NCBI GenBank assembly: GCA_007127425.1
Contig: SKZJ01000166.1
Coordinates: forward strand, 1 to 7,254
Length of the DNA: 7,254 nucleotides
DNA from: Wenzhouxiangella sp.
GTDB taxonomy: Bacteria; Pseudomonadota; Gammaproteobacteria; Xanthomonadales; Wenzhouxiangellaceae
Direction of reading: 5' to 3'
Below, one piece after another: positions 1 to 5,573 of this stretch (its first letter is position 1; each line of letters opens with the position of its first letter). The notes beneath the pieces were generated by a model that was given only the letters and a program-made list of their open reading frames with translations, made no database searches and was not told where the DNA came from. The position numbers and the translations under genes are program-made.

Positions 1-348
1 GAACGCCACCTCGACCGCGTCGCCATTCTTGCCCACGGACGCCTGCAGGCCAACGGCACCATAGAAGAGTTGCGCCAGCAGGCCGACCTGCCCTTGCGCA
101 TTCGGGCGCGCACCGGCTCGATCAACGGCACCGTCAATGAACGCCTGATCGAACTCGGGCTGGAAGCGCGTACGGTGCGTGATGGCCTGATCGAACTCGA
201 GGCGCCCGCACCGCGCAAGCTGGAGATCATGCGCGCACTGCTGGCCGACGAGGACATCACCGACGTCAGCGTCGACTCGCCCAGCCTGGAATCGCTCTAC
301 ACCCACTTCAACCGCCAGGCCGCCGCCGGGGAGAACGCAAATGCGTGA
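1..348 (+). CDS. nosF: NosF, ABC transporter ATP-binding subunit for nitrous oxide reductase maturation (C-terminal part)
   Basis: Only the last 115 residues are present; the frame is open from base 1, so the gene begins upstream. The first visible residues (DRVAILAHGRL, then NGTIEEL) are the segment that follows the H-loop in NosF/CcmA-type ABC ATPases. The Walker A, signature and Walker B motifs must lie before the window. The rest is the small C-terminal extension typical of this group, ending in SPSLESLYTHF. NosF powers the NosDFY complex on the inner membrane, which is needed to build the copper site of periplasmic NosZ. The stop overlaps the nosY start by 8 bases, implying translational coupling. 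The NosF assignment rests mainly on the nosY-nosL-tatA genes that follow; alone, this fragment would only be called an ABC ATPase of the multidrug/NosF type. Confidence 0.9.
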   Translation, partial: ERHLDRVAILAHGRLQANGTIEELRQQADLPLRIRARTGSINGTVNERLIELGLEARTVRDGLIELEAPAPRKLEIMRALLADEDITDVSVDSPSLESLYTHFNRQAAAGENANA

Positions 349-1171
349 GATCGGCATCGTCGCCGCCAAGGAGTTTCGCGACGGCTTGAGAAACCGCTGG
401 GTGCTGGCCATCACGCTGGCCTTCGCCGTACTCGCCATCGCCCTGGCCTGGTTCGGCGCAGCGGCCGCCGGACAGGTTGGCTTCACTCGCATTTCAACCA
501 CCATCGTCAGTCTGGCCAGCCTGGCGGTGTTCCTGATCCCGCTGATTGCCTTGATGATGGCCTATGACAGCATCGTCGGCGAGGACGAGAAAGGCACCCT
601 GCTGCTGCTGATGACCTACCCGATCAGTCGCGTCGGCCTGCTCGCGGGCAAGTTTCTTGGCCACGCCGCCATGCTGGCGCTGTCCACCGCGCTGGGCTTC
701 GGCATCGCCGCGGCCGTGATCGGCCTGGTGGCAGAGGAAGCCGCCTTCGCCGACCTGGTCGGGCCCTTCAGCCTGTTCATCGCCAGCGCCATCCTGCTGG
801 GCTGGGCCTTTCTCGCCCTGGCCTACCTGATCAGCACCGTCACGCGAGAGAAGGCCCGCGCGGCCGGCCTGGCGCTACTGGCCTGGTTCCTGTTCGTGCT
901 GATCTACGACCTGGCATTGCTGGGGGTGCTGGTCGGCACCGAGGGCCGGGTCGACCAGGGCCTGTTCCGGGTCCTGTTGCTGATCAACCCCACCGATGTC
1001 TTCCGGCTGGTCAACCTGACCGGCTTCGAGGAAGCTGCCGCTGCCTCCGGCATGCTCTCGGTGGTCGCCGAACAGGGCTTTTCGGTCGGGCGGCTGATGG
1101 GCATACTGGCGGCCTGGACCGTGGTGCCACTGGCCGTGGCCGCAGCCCTGTTTGCCATGCGCCGCAGTTGA
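341..1171 (+). CDS. nosY: NosY, ABC-2 type membrane subunit of the NosDFY complex
   Basis: The protein has 276 residues, the usual length for NosY. It has a short cytoplasmic start (REIGIVAAKEFRDGLRNRW) and about six hydrophobic segments, near residues 20-40, 55-75, 104-130, 141-165, 174-199 and 253-273. After the second segment comes the motif YDSIVGEDEKGTL (residues 75-87), followed by TYPISR, characteristic of ABC-2/NosY permeases and probably the coupling region for the ATPase. With NosF and the periplasmic protein NosD it forms the inner-membrane machine that supports copper-site assembly in NosZ. The ATG overlaps the end of nosF by 8 bases and has GGGGAG about 7 bases upstream, which fixes the start. 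Nothing appears truncated. Confidence 0.93.
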   Translation: MREIGIVAAKEFRDGLRNRWVLAITLAFAVLAIALAWFGAAAAGQVGFTRISTTIVSLASLAVFLIPLIALMMAYDSIVGEDEKGTLLLLMTYPISRVGLLAGKFLGHAAMLALSTALGFGIAAAVIGLVAEEAAFADLVGPFSLFIASAILLGWAFLALAYLISTVTREKARAAGLALLAWFLFVLIYDLALLGVLVGTEGRVDQGLFRVLLLINPTDVFRLVNLTGFEEAAAASGMLSVVAEQGFSVGRLMGILAAWTVVPLAVAAALFAMRRS

Positions 1172-1189
1172 ACATCATGATGATGCCCC

Positions 1190-1194
1190 GGGAG
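1190..1194 (+). promoter_or_regulatory. Ribosome binding site of nosL
   Basis: GGGAG lies 8 bases before the ATG at 1203. It decides the start: the frame stays open further upstream to an ATG at 1152, but that one lies inside nosY and would put non-signal sequence ahead of the lipoprotein signal peptide. Confidence 0.6.
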
Positions 1195-1202
1195 TCGGAA
1201 CA

Positions 1203-1712
1203 ATGACCACACGACGCCAGATCCTGCAGATGATGGCGCTGCTGCCGGCAGCCACCCTCATCGGGTGCGGCCAGCAGGCCGAGGTCGGTCACGACCACTG
1301 TCGCTTGCTGACCCTGACCGACGAGCACGACTGCACCCTGTGCGGCATGACCATCGTGCGCTTTCCCGGCCCCAAGGGCCAGGCGTGCCTGCGCGACGGC
1401 GACATGCTGCCGTTCTGTTCGACCGGCGACCTGATTTCCTGGGCCTGGCAACCGGAATCCGGCCCGGCCATCGCCGCGCTCTACATGCACGACCTGTCCC
1501 TGACCGGCTGGGACGACCCTTCCGACGAACACTGGGTGCGCGCCAGCGAAGCCTGGTTCGTGGCCGGTCACGACCAGCGCGGCGCCATGGGCCATGCACC
1601 CGCACCCTTCTCGGTGCAGGCAGACGCGGAACGCTTTGCCGCCCGTCACGGCGGGCAGGTCCATACCTGGGACGAACTCGACTGGGATCACGTTCGCGGC
1701 CCGCGCGACTGA
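1203..1712 (+). CDS. nosL: NosL, copper chaperone lipoprotein for nitrous oxide reductase
   Basis: The protein has 169 residues. It starts with a lipoprotein signal: TTRRQIL, a hydrophobic stretch, and the lipobox LIGC with the lipidated cysteine at residue 22. TTRRQIL also resembles a twin-arginine motif, so export may be by Tat rather than Sec. The mature part has the NosL signature C-x-x-C-G-M (Cys44, Cys47, Met49). Farther on are YMHD and, near the end, the family pattern [10 protein letters not shown] followed by [11 protein letters not shown]. NosL binds Cu(I), with Cys, Met and His ligands reported for family members, and delivers it to NosZ together with NosDFY. It lies 31 bases after nosY and 25 bases before tatA, within the same operon. 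Length and motifs are complete. Confidence 0.94.
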   Translation: MTTRRQILQMMALLPAATLIGCGQQAEVGHDHCRLLTLTDEHDCTLCGMTIVRFPGPKGQACLRDGDMLPFCSTGDLISWAWQPESGPAIAALYMHDLSLTGWDDPSDEHWVRASEAWFVAGHDQRGAMGHAPAPFSVQADAERFAARHGGQVHTWDELDWDHVRGPRD

Positions 1713-1723
1713 TACCGAACATC

Positions 1724-1730
1724 AAAGGAG
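1724..1730 (+). promoter_or_regulatory. Ribosome binding site of tatA
   Basis: AAAGGAG, a near-perfect Shine-Dalgarno sequence, sits 7 bases before the ATG at 1738. It is the strongest such site I see in the window. It rules out a longer start inside nosL and suggests efficient translation of this small protein. Confidence 0.7.
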
Positions 1731-1737
1731 ATACGCA

Positions 1738-1941
1738 ATGGGAATCGGAAACATCGGAATCTGGCAGTTACTTGTCGTGCTGCTCATCGTGCTGTTGATT
1801 TTCGGCAGCGGCAAGATCAAGAACCTCGGCAAGGACCTCGGCGGTGCCTTCAAGGGCTTCCGTAGCGCCATGAACGAGGTCGAGGAAACCGACCGCGAGC
1901 TCAGAAAATCCGACAGCAAGGATCCAGGCACCCCCGGCTGA
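1738..1941 (+). CDS. tatA: TatA/TatE-family Sec-independent translocase subunit linked to the nos cluster
   Basis: This 67-residue protein has the full TatA layout. A short N-terminus leads into one membrane helix, with the family's polar Gln at residue 10 (IWQLL). The FG hinge is at residues 22-23. The amphipathic helix follows ([20 protein letters not shown]), then a charged tail. The FG motif and the short tail fit TatA/TatE rather than TatB. TatA oligomers form the pore for folded, twin-arginine-tagged proteins. No tatB or tatC follows, so it presumably works with a TatBC encoded elsewhere. Its place after nosL matches the nosRZDFYL-tatE order of Pseudomonas stutzeri. NosZ is a Tat substrate, so a role in its export is a reasonable inference. 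The stop lies 12 bases from the end of a convergent gene. Confidence 0.93.
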   Translation: MGIGNIGIWQLLVVLLIVLLIFGSGKIKNLGKDLGGAFKGFRSAMNEVEETDRELRKSDSKDPGTPG

Positions 1942-1953
1942 CCCCCGGACCGG

Positions 1954-2475
1954 CTAGAACGGACCCAGTTCCCGCACGCTGTCGATCAGGGCCGTTTTTT
2001 CGGCCTCGGGAAGCTCCCGGTTCCAGCGCACGATCAGGTGCCGGTGATCGGCGATGCGGCGATAGCCGCAACGCTCGAGAATCGACCATGACCGGGCATC
2101 ACCGCAATAGCCGAAGCTGGCCACGGAGACCTCGGCGAATCGGGCTTCGCTATAGCGCACGGTCTGCAGCATCAAGCCATCGGCATCAGCCAGCGCAGCC
2201 TGCTGTTCCCGGCTGAGTCGCCGCAGGATTTCGCCATCGGTAGCGGCGCCGCCGATCAGCATGGCATTGCGATGCGGCAGGTAGTTGACGTAAAAGGCCG
2301 GCATCCAGCAACCCGCTTGCCCGGCCACGAAGGCCAGCACATGCCGGCCGTGCGGAGGCACTTCCATGTCGTACTTGCGCCGAAGCACGGCGGCCGCCAG
2401 TCGCCCGGCATCAGCCACCTCTGTGATGGTCACGAACTTGGCCACTCGGGGATCGAGCTGGAAGGACTCGGACAT
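1954..2475 (-). CDS. Conserved-looking protein of unknown function, weakly GNAT-like
   Basis: I do not recognise this 173-residue protein. It is soluble, with no signal peptide or membrane helix. The middle contains YVNYLPHRNAMLIGGAATDG (residues 62-81). The C-terminal half contains FGYCGDARSWSILERCGYRR (residues 121-140), followed by HLIVRWNRELP. The stretch SWSILERCGYRR resembles the last helix-strand of GNAT acetyltransferases, where an N/S-x-x-x-L-x-x-x-G-F/Y pattern is common. No convincing acetyl-CoA-binding R/Q-x-x-G-x-G/A loop is visible, so a catalytic GNAT role is not supported. I chose the ATG at 2475; the frame is open to an ATG at 2535, but that adds 20 low-complexity residues, and neither start has a strong ribosome binding site. 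It is convergent with tatA and divergent from the MAPEG gene. Confidence 0.75.
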   Translation of the reverse strand: MSESFQLDPRVAKFVTITEVADAGRLAAAVLRRKYDMEVPPHGRHVLAFVAGQAGCWMPAFYVNYLPHRNAMLIGGAATDGEILRRLSREQQAALADADGLMLQTVRYSEARFAEVSVASFGYCGDARSWSILERCGYRRIADHRHLIVRWNRELPEAEKTALIDSVRELGPF

Positions 2476-2597
2476 CGATAAAACGTCTTGGTGATGGGAG
2501 TGCAATTCTAACCCCTGACCCATGGCCAATGGCACTGTCCACGCGGTCGACCATGTCGTACTCTTTCACTGATTCAGTTATTGGAAGGAATTGATCC

Positions 2598-2972
2598 ATG
2601 ACCATCGCTTTCTGGTGTGTGCTGATTGCCGCCCTGTTTCCCTTTGCCCTGGCCGGTATCGCCAAGGCCGGTGATCGCAGTTTCAACAACCGCCGACCGC
2701 GCGAGTGGTACGAAACCGTCACCGGCTTTCGCAAGCGCGCCTGGTGGGCGCAGCAGAACAGCTTCGAAGCTTTTCCCCTGTTTGCCGCCGCAGTTATCAT
2801 CGCCCACATCGCCGGCACCGAGCAGGCCACCGCCGACACCATCGCCATCGTGTTCATCGCCGCCCGCATTGTTTATGCGGGCTGCTACCTGGCTGATGTA
2901 CACCTGGCGCGCTCGCTGGCCTGGCTGGTCGGACTGGGTGCCTGCATCGGCCTGTTCATTGCCGCTGCATGA
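2598..2972 (+). CDS. MAPEG-family integral membrane protein
   Basis: The protein has 124 residues, the usual size for bacterial MAPEG (membrane-associated proteins in eicosanoid and glutathione metabolism) proteins. Four hydrophobic segments lie near residues 4-22, 57-75, 80-100 and 103-122. The loop and start of helix 2 carry the family core RAWWAQQNSFEAFPLF (residues 47-62), with the conserved Asn54 and Glu57. Helix 3 has the R-x-x-Y pair (AARIVYAGCY, Arg90 and Tyr93). Family members are trimeric inner-membrane proteins, and some conjugate or reduce with glutathione; the substrate of this bacterial branch is not known. AAGGA at 2585-2589, 8 bases before the ATG, supports the start. It is flanked by a divergent gene and a same-strand DUF1232 gene 100 bases on, and is probably transcribed alone. 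Confidence 0.88.
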   Translation: MTIAFWCVLIAALFPFALAGIAKAGDRSFNNRRPREWYETVTGFRKRAWWAQQNSFEAFPLFAAAVIIAHIAGTEQATADTIAIVFIAARIVYAGCYLADVHLARSLAWLVGLGACIGLFIAAA

Positions 2973-2996
2973 ATCGTCGACCAGCCAACGTAACCA

Positions 2997-3025
2997 TTGA
3001 CGCCCCGACTGTCGACATCTACGCT
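2997..3025 (+). promoter_or_regulatory. Possible sigma-70 promoter for the DUF1232 gene
   Basis: TTGACG (2997-3002) resembles a -35 box, and TACGCT (3020-3025), after a 17-base spacer, is a weak -10 box with three of six consensus bases. It lies in the 100-base gap before the DUF1232 gene, roughly 48 bases upstream of that ATG. The -35 match and spacing are good and the -10 is poor, so this is only a candidate. Confidence 0.25.
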
Positions 3026-3060
3026 ATGCCTTTTAACGCTTGCCGTTTTCCGAACAAGCC

Positions 3061-3065
3061 AAGGA
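3061..3065 (+). promoter_or_regulatory. Ribosome binding site of the DUF1232 gene
   Basis: AAGGA lies 7 bases before the ATG at 3073. It favours this start over a non-ATG start at 3040 in the same frame, which would add 11 residues that translate the site itself. Confidence 0.6.
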
Positions 3066-3072
3066 ACATTCC

Positions 3073-3633
3073 ATGAGTCTGCGCATTACGCTTGAATTCA
3101 CCGACAAAGACCTCGAACGCTTCCGTTCCATGGCTCGCAAAGCCATGGAAAACACCGAGGAGCAGGAACGCGAGGTAATCATCGATAACGCCCGCCAGTT
3201 GCTCAAGCAGGTGGACGAGAAGGTCGGCTCCGACTACATCCGCGATCGCCTGGGGCAATTGCAGGTCCTCATCGACATGCTCGAAGATGAAGGTTGGGGC
3301 ATGAAGGAAGTCGGCCAGCGCCGCGTTCTGGCCGCCCTGGCCTACTTCAACAACCCCGAGGACCTGATTCCCGACCACCTGCCCGGCGTCGGTTTTCTCG
3401 ACGACGCCATCATGGTCGAATTGCTCTGCCGCGAGCTGACACCGGAAATCGAAGCCTATCGGGACTTTGTCGATTACCGCGAGCACGAGGCCAAGCGCCG
3501 CGGCATGGACCCCGACGAACTGCAGCGTGGCGACTTTCTCAAGGCACGTGAACAGGCCCTGCTCTCGCGCATGCGGCGGCGTCGACGCGGTGGCGGCGGC
3601 GGTCGCCGGAAGTCACCGTTCTCACTGTTCTGA
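3073..3633 (+). CDS. DUF1232 (YkvA-like) domain protein with Arg/Gly-rich tail
   Basis: The protein has 186 residues. The first 75 are charged and helical (for example KAMENTEEQEREVIIDNARQ) and may form a helical bundle or coiled coil. Residues 84-118 are the DUF1232 core, with the hallmark DLIPDHLPGVGFLDD (residues 97-111), usually written as D-L-I-P-D-x-I-P-x-x-G-x-x-D-D. In many family members this core is hydrophobic and probably membrane-associated; here it is less hydrophobic and no clear transmembrane helix stands out. The family's function is unknown. The C-terminus is unusual: residues 166-180 read RMRRRRRGGGGGRRK, a strongly basic tail that could bind nucleic acid or acidic lipid. 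The last 12 bases overlap the end of the convergent ElaA-like gene. The ATG at 3073 is chosen for its AAGGA. Confidence 0.87.
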   Translation: MSLRITLEFTDKDLERFRSMARKAMENTEEQEREVIIDNARQLLKQVDEKVGSDYIRDRLGQLQVLIDMLEDEGWGMKEVGQRRVLAALAYFNNPEDLIPDHLPGVGFLDDAIMVELLCRELTPEIEAYRDFVDYREHEAKRRGMDPDELQRGDFLKAREQALLSRMRRRRRGGGGGRRKSPFSLF

Positions 3634-4128
3634 GAGCGCCGGCCTGAGCATCTCGAGGTGCGGAATCCCGTCCTCGGGATACGGCCCGTGTACGGTTTCG
3701 AATCCCAGGCTGCGGTAGAACGCTTCCAGGTACTGCTGCGCCGAGATTCGCAGCGGCTGGCCCGGGAACCGTTCTTCGGCCACGACCAGGCACTTATCCA
3801 TCAGCGCTCGCCCCAGGCCGGTGCCGCGCGCCGGCATGGCCGTCAGCACGCGTCCGATGGACGGCTCGGGGAATCGCGTGGAAGGCGGCAGGATGCGGGC
3901 ATAGGCGAGCACGCTGTCGTCGCCATCGCGCGCCGTTACATGCAGCGCGGTGAAATCCAGCCCGTCGATATCCTGGTAGGGACAATCCTGTTCAACCACG
4001 AAGACTGCCACCCGGGCCGCCAGAATGGAATAGAAATGACGCGATGCAATCTCGTCAAAACGCTGCACCGTCCAGTGCACCTCATGATCAGTCAAACCGA
4101 CAGCTCCGTACCCAGATGAATCAGACAT
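3622..4128 (-). CDS. ElaA-like GNAT-family N-acetyltransferase
   Basis: The protein is 168 residues from the ATG used here. It has the ElaA hallmark RVAVFVVEQDCPYQDIDGLD near the N-terminus, then LAYARILPP and SIGRVLT. The acetyl-CoA loop R-G-T-G-L-G-R-A-L-M follows (Q/R-x-x-G-x-G pattern), and the C-terminal GNAT strand-helix is YLEAFYRSLGFETVHGPYPEDGIPHLEM. These are the parts expected of an acetyl-CoA-dependent transferase; the acceptor of ElaA proteins is not established. Its start is uncertain. The ATG at 4128 has a weak AGGCGG upstream and overlaps the head of the divergent gene by 13 bases. A TTG at 4095 with GGAG 8 bases upstream, or a GTG at 4080, gives 158 or 152 residues, nearer the 153 of E. 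coli ElaA. The 3' end overlaps the DUF1232 gene. Confidence 0.9.
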   Translation of the reverse strand: MSDSSGYGAVGLTDHEVHWTVQRFDEIASRHFYSILAARVAVFVVEQDCPYQDIDGLDFTALHVTARDGDDSVLAYARILPPSTRFPEPSIGRVLTAMPARGTGLGRALMDKCLVVAEERFPGQPLRISAQQYLEAFYRSLGFETVHGPYPEDGIPHLEMLRPALSEQ

Positions 4129-5210
4129 TGCATCATATCCGCCTCGCGGTCGGGCTGGAAATCGAATCCGGGGCCCAACCGACCCGCACCCTGAACCGCG
4201 ACCAGGCCAGCGAACTGGCCGGGCACCTGGCCACCGACCTGGCGCGCGTATTGCCGTCGGCCGACCAGACCCTCCTGACCGTCGGCGCCGGCCTGTTCGA
4301 ACCCAACGAGTTGCTGCGGCCCGGCCTGCCGGCCTGGCCGGCGCTGGAAGAGCTTGTCGACAACCTGTCGCGACAATCGGGATTTCGCCCGCAGGTCGTG
4401 GCCTTCGGCGCGCGCGCCGGACGCATGCCGCATATGGCCCTTCAGCCACCCGACTCACCGCCTCTCGGGCAATTCATCGTCCTGCCGCTTCTGCTCACCT
4501 GTCCCGCCGAACTGGCCGAGACCATCGAGTCGACACTCGAAAACGAACTGTTCGAAACCGGATCGATCGACCCGCCGGCCCGAGCGCTGCTGCAGGCGTC
4601 CGCCGGCATCGCCTCGGTCCACGGCCAGCTATTGACCGCCAACGACCTGATCGCGCTGCAACACGTGCAACTCGACAGTGCCGGCCTGGGCGGCTTCTGG
4701 CCGGTCATTGAACAGTTGCTGCTGGCCGACACCACCAATCATGATTTCGACCTGCCCGCAGGATTGGAGGCGCATTGGCAATCCGGGAAAAAGCGGATCG
4801 ACGTGCAGTTCGTCGGCCACGACCAGGCCGCCGGAAGTGACATCGATTACGTATTGTGGACCCGGGCGTTTCGTACACTTGCCGCCATGCTCGACGCCCA
4901 CGGCGTGGCATGGCAGGCACAAGCCCGTGAGCCGGTGACCTTCGACCGAGCCCAGCAGATGATGATCGAGACGGCCGGAGAGACCGGCCACCCCGACGGC
5001 CTGACCGTGCACCGGCATCCCGACCTCGGACTGGTGGCCTGGACCGTGGTCGAAGACGGACGGATGATGCATCTCTACCCGTTACGCCCCGAGGCGGCAG
5101 GCCCAATCGAGCGGGACCTCACCGCCCGCAGGTCCGAACCTGTCGTTCGCTGCACCCACATCAATACCGACCCGATCACCGGAAAACTCGCCCCGGCATC
5201 CAGCCCATGA
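4116..5210 (+). CDS. Unrecognised 364-residue soluble protein, coupled to a SET-domain gene
   Basis: I do not recognise the family. The protein has no signal peptide, membrane helix or cysteine-based metal site. It is acidic, with many Leu, Ala and Asp residues, and seems made of alternating helical and strand segments. Segments that look structured include QLTLL-type hydrophobics around LSRQSGFRPQVVAFGARAGR, FIVLPLLLTCPAELAETIES (residues 120-139), a short DIDYVLWTRAFRTLAAMLDAH segment and a C-terminal stretch LVAWTVVEDGRMMHLYPLRP. I chose the ATG at 4116: the reading frame continues upstream to 4044, but that part lies opposite the ElaA-like gene and has no ribosome binding site. The start overlaps the ElaA-like gene's ATG. 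The end overlaps the SET gene by 4 bases (ATGA), so the two are probably co-translated and may act together. Confidence 0.82.
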   Translation: MNQTLHHIRLAVGLEIESGAQPTRTLNRDQASELAGHLATDLARVLPSADQTLLTVGAGLFEPNELLRPGLPAWPALEELVDNLSRQSGFRPQVVAFGARAGRMPHMALQPPDSPPLGQFIVLPLLLTCPAELAETIESTLENELFETGSIDPPARALLQASAGIASVHGQLLTANDLIALQHVQLDSAGLGGFWPVIEQLLLADTTNHDFDLPAGLEAHWQSGKKRIDVQFVGHDQAAGSDIDYVLWTRAFRTLAAMLDAHGVAWQAQAREPVTFDRAQQMMIETAGETGHPDGLTVHRHPDLGLVAWTVVEDGRMMHLYPLRPEAAGPIERDLTARRSEPVVRCTHINTDPITGKLAPASSP

Positions 5211-5542
5211 AAAACAAACGATACGACGACAACCCCCAGGCCTACGTAGGCGAATCCCCCATTCACGGCCGCGGCCTGTTCGCACGCCACGACATTGCCC
5301 TCGACGACTACATCGGCACCTACGAGGGACCAGCCACTCAGGATAACGGCATGCATGTGCTGTGGCTGTGGAACGAGGACAACGAGCGCTGGGAAGGAGT
5401 CGACGGCAAGAACGAGATGCGTTTTCTCAACCACTCGTCCGAGCCCAACGCCGACTGGTGGGGGACCGACCTATACGCCACTCGCGACATTGTCGCCGAC
5501 GAAGAAATCACTTTCGACTACGGCTGGGACGAAGAAGAGTGA
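5207..5542 (+). CDS. Small stand-alone SET-domain protein (putative lysine methyltransferase)
   Basis: At 111 residues this is almost nothing but a SET domain, at the short end of the family. It has the N-terminal GRGLFA (residues 21-26), the pseudoknot motif RFLNHSSEPN (72-81), with the N-H-S residues of the S-adenosylmethionine site, and EEITFDYG (99-106), with the conserved Tyr105. There are no cysteines, so the zinc-binding pre-SET and post-SET regions of eukaryotic histone methyltransferases are absent; the C-terminus ends in an acidic WDEEE. SET proteins transfer a methyl group from SAM to protein lysines; bacterial substrates are mostly unknown. It overlaps the preceding gene by 4 bases and lacks its own good ribosome binding site, so translation is likely coupled. 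The preceding protein is a candidate partner or substrate, which is inference. Confidence 0.9.
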   Translation: MKNKRYDDNPQAYVGESPIHGRGLFARHDIALDDYIGTYEGPATQDNGMHVLWLWNEDNERWEGVDGKNEMRFLNHSSEPNADWWGTDLYATRDIVADEEITFDYGWDEEE

Positions 5543-5573
5543 TTGCCGGGCGGGAGCGGGTTGCGCGGCCGAC

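Noticed and set aside
1173..1182. CATCATGATG palindrome between nosY and nosL
   Set aside because: It is only ten bases, partly a run of ATG triplets, and too short to call an operator without other copies.
1011..1691. Long open frame on the minus strand opposite nosY and nosL
   Set aside because: Its translation is low-complexity (Arg, Gly, Ala and Pro rich) with no family motifs. It is the shadow of GC-rich codons in two well-supported genes.
2476..2597. Promoter-like boxes between the divergent 1954-2475 gene and the MAPEG gene (for example TTGCAC and TTTTAT on the minus strand)
   Set aside because: On the minus strand the -10-like box lies only two bases from the ATG, so transcription would begin within the gene. 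On the plus strand no convincing pair with proper spacing was found.
2549..3016. Repeated GTCGAC hexamers near 2549, 2976 and 3011
   Set aside because: A six-base palindrome of this composition is expected often in GC-rich DNA, and the spacing shows no pattern.
4044..4115. Longer start for the 364-residue protein at 4044
   Set aside because: It would overlap about 85 bases of the ElaA-like coding sequence, has no ribosome binding site, and adds a low-complexity leader.
4129..4458. Extension of the ElaA-like gene to a start at 4458
   Set aside because: The added 110 residues are Arg/Pro/Gly-rich, lie opposite the coding region of the divergent gene, and have no GNAT content.
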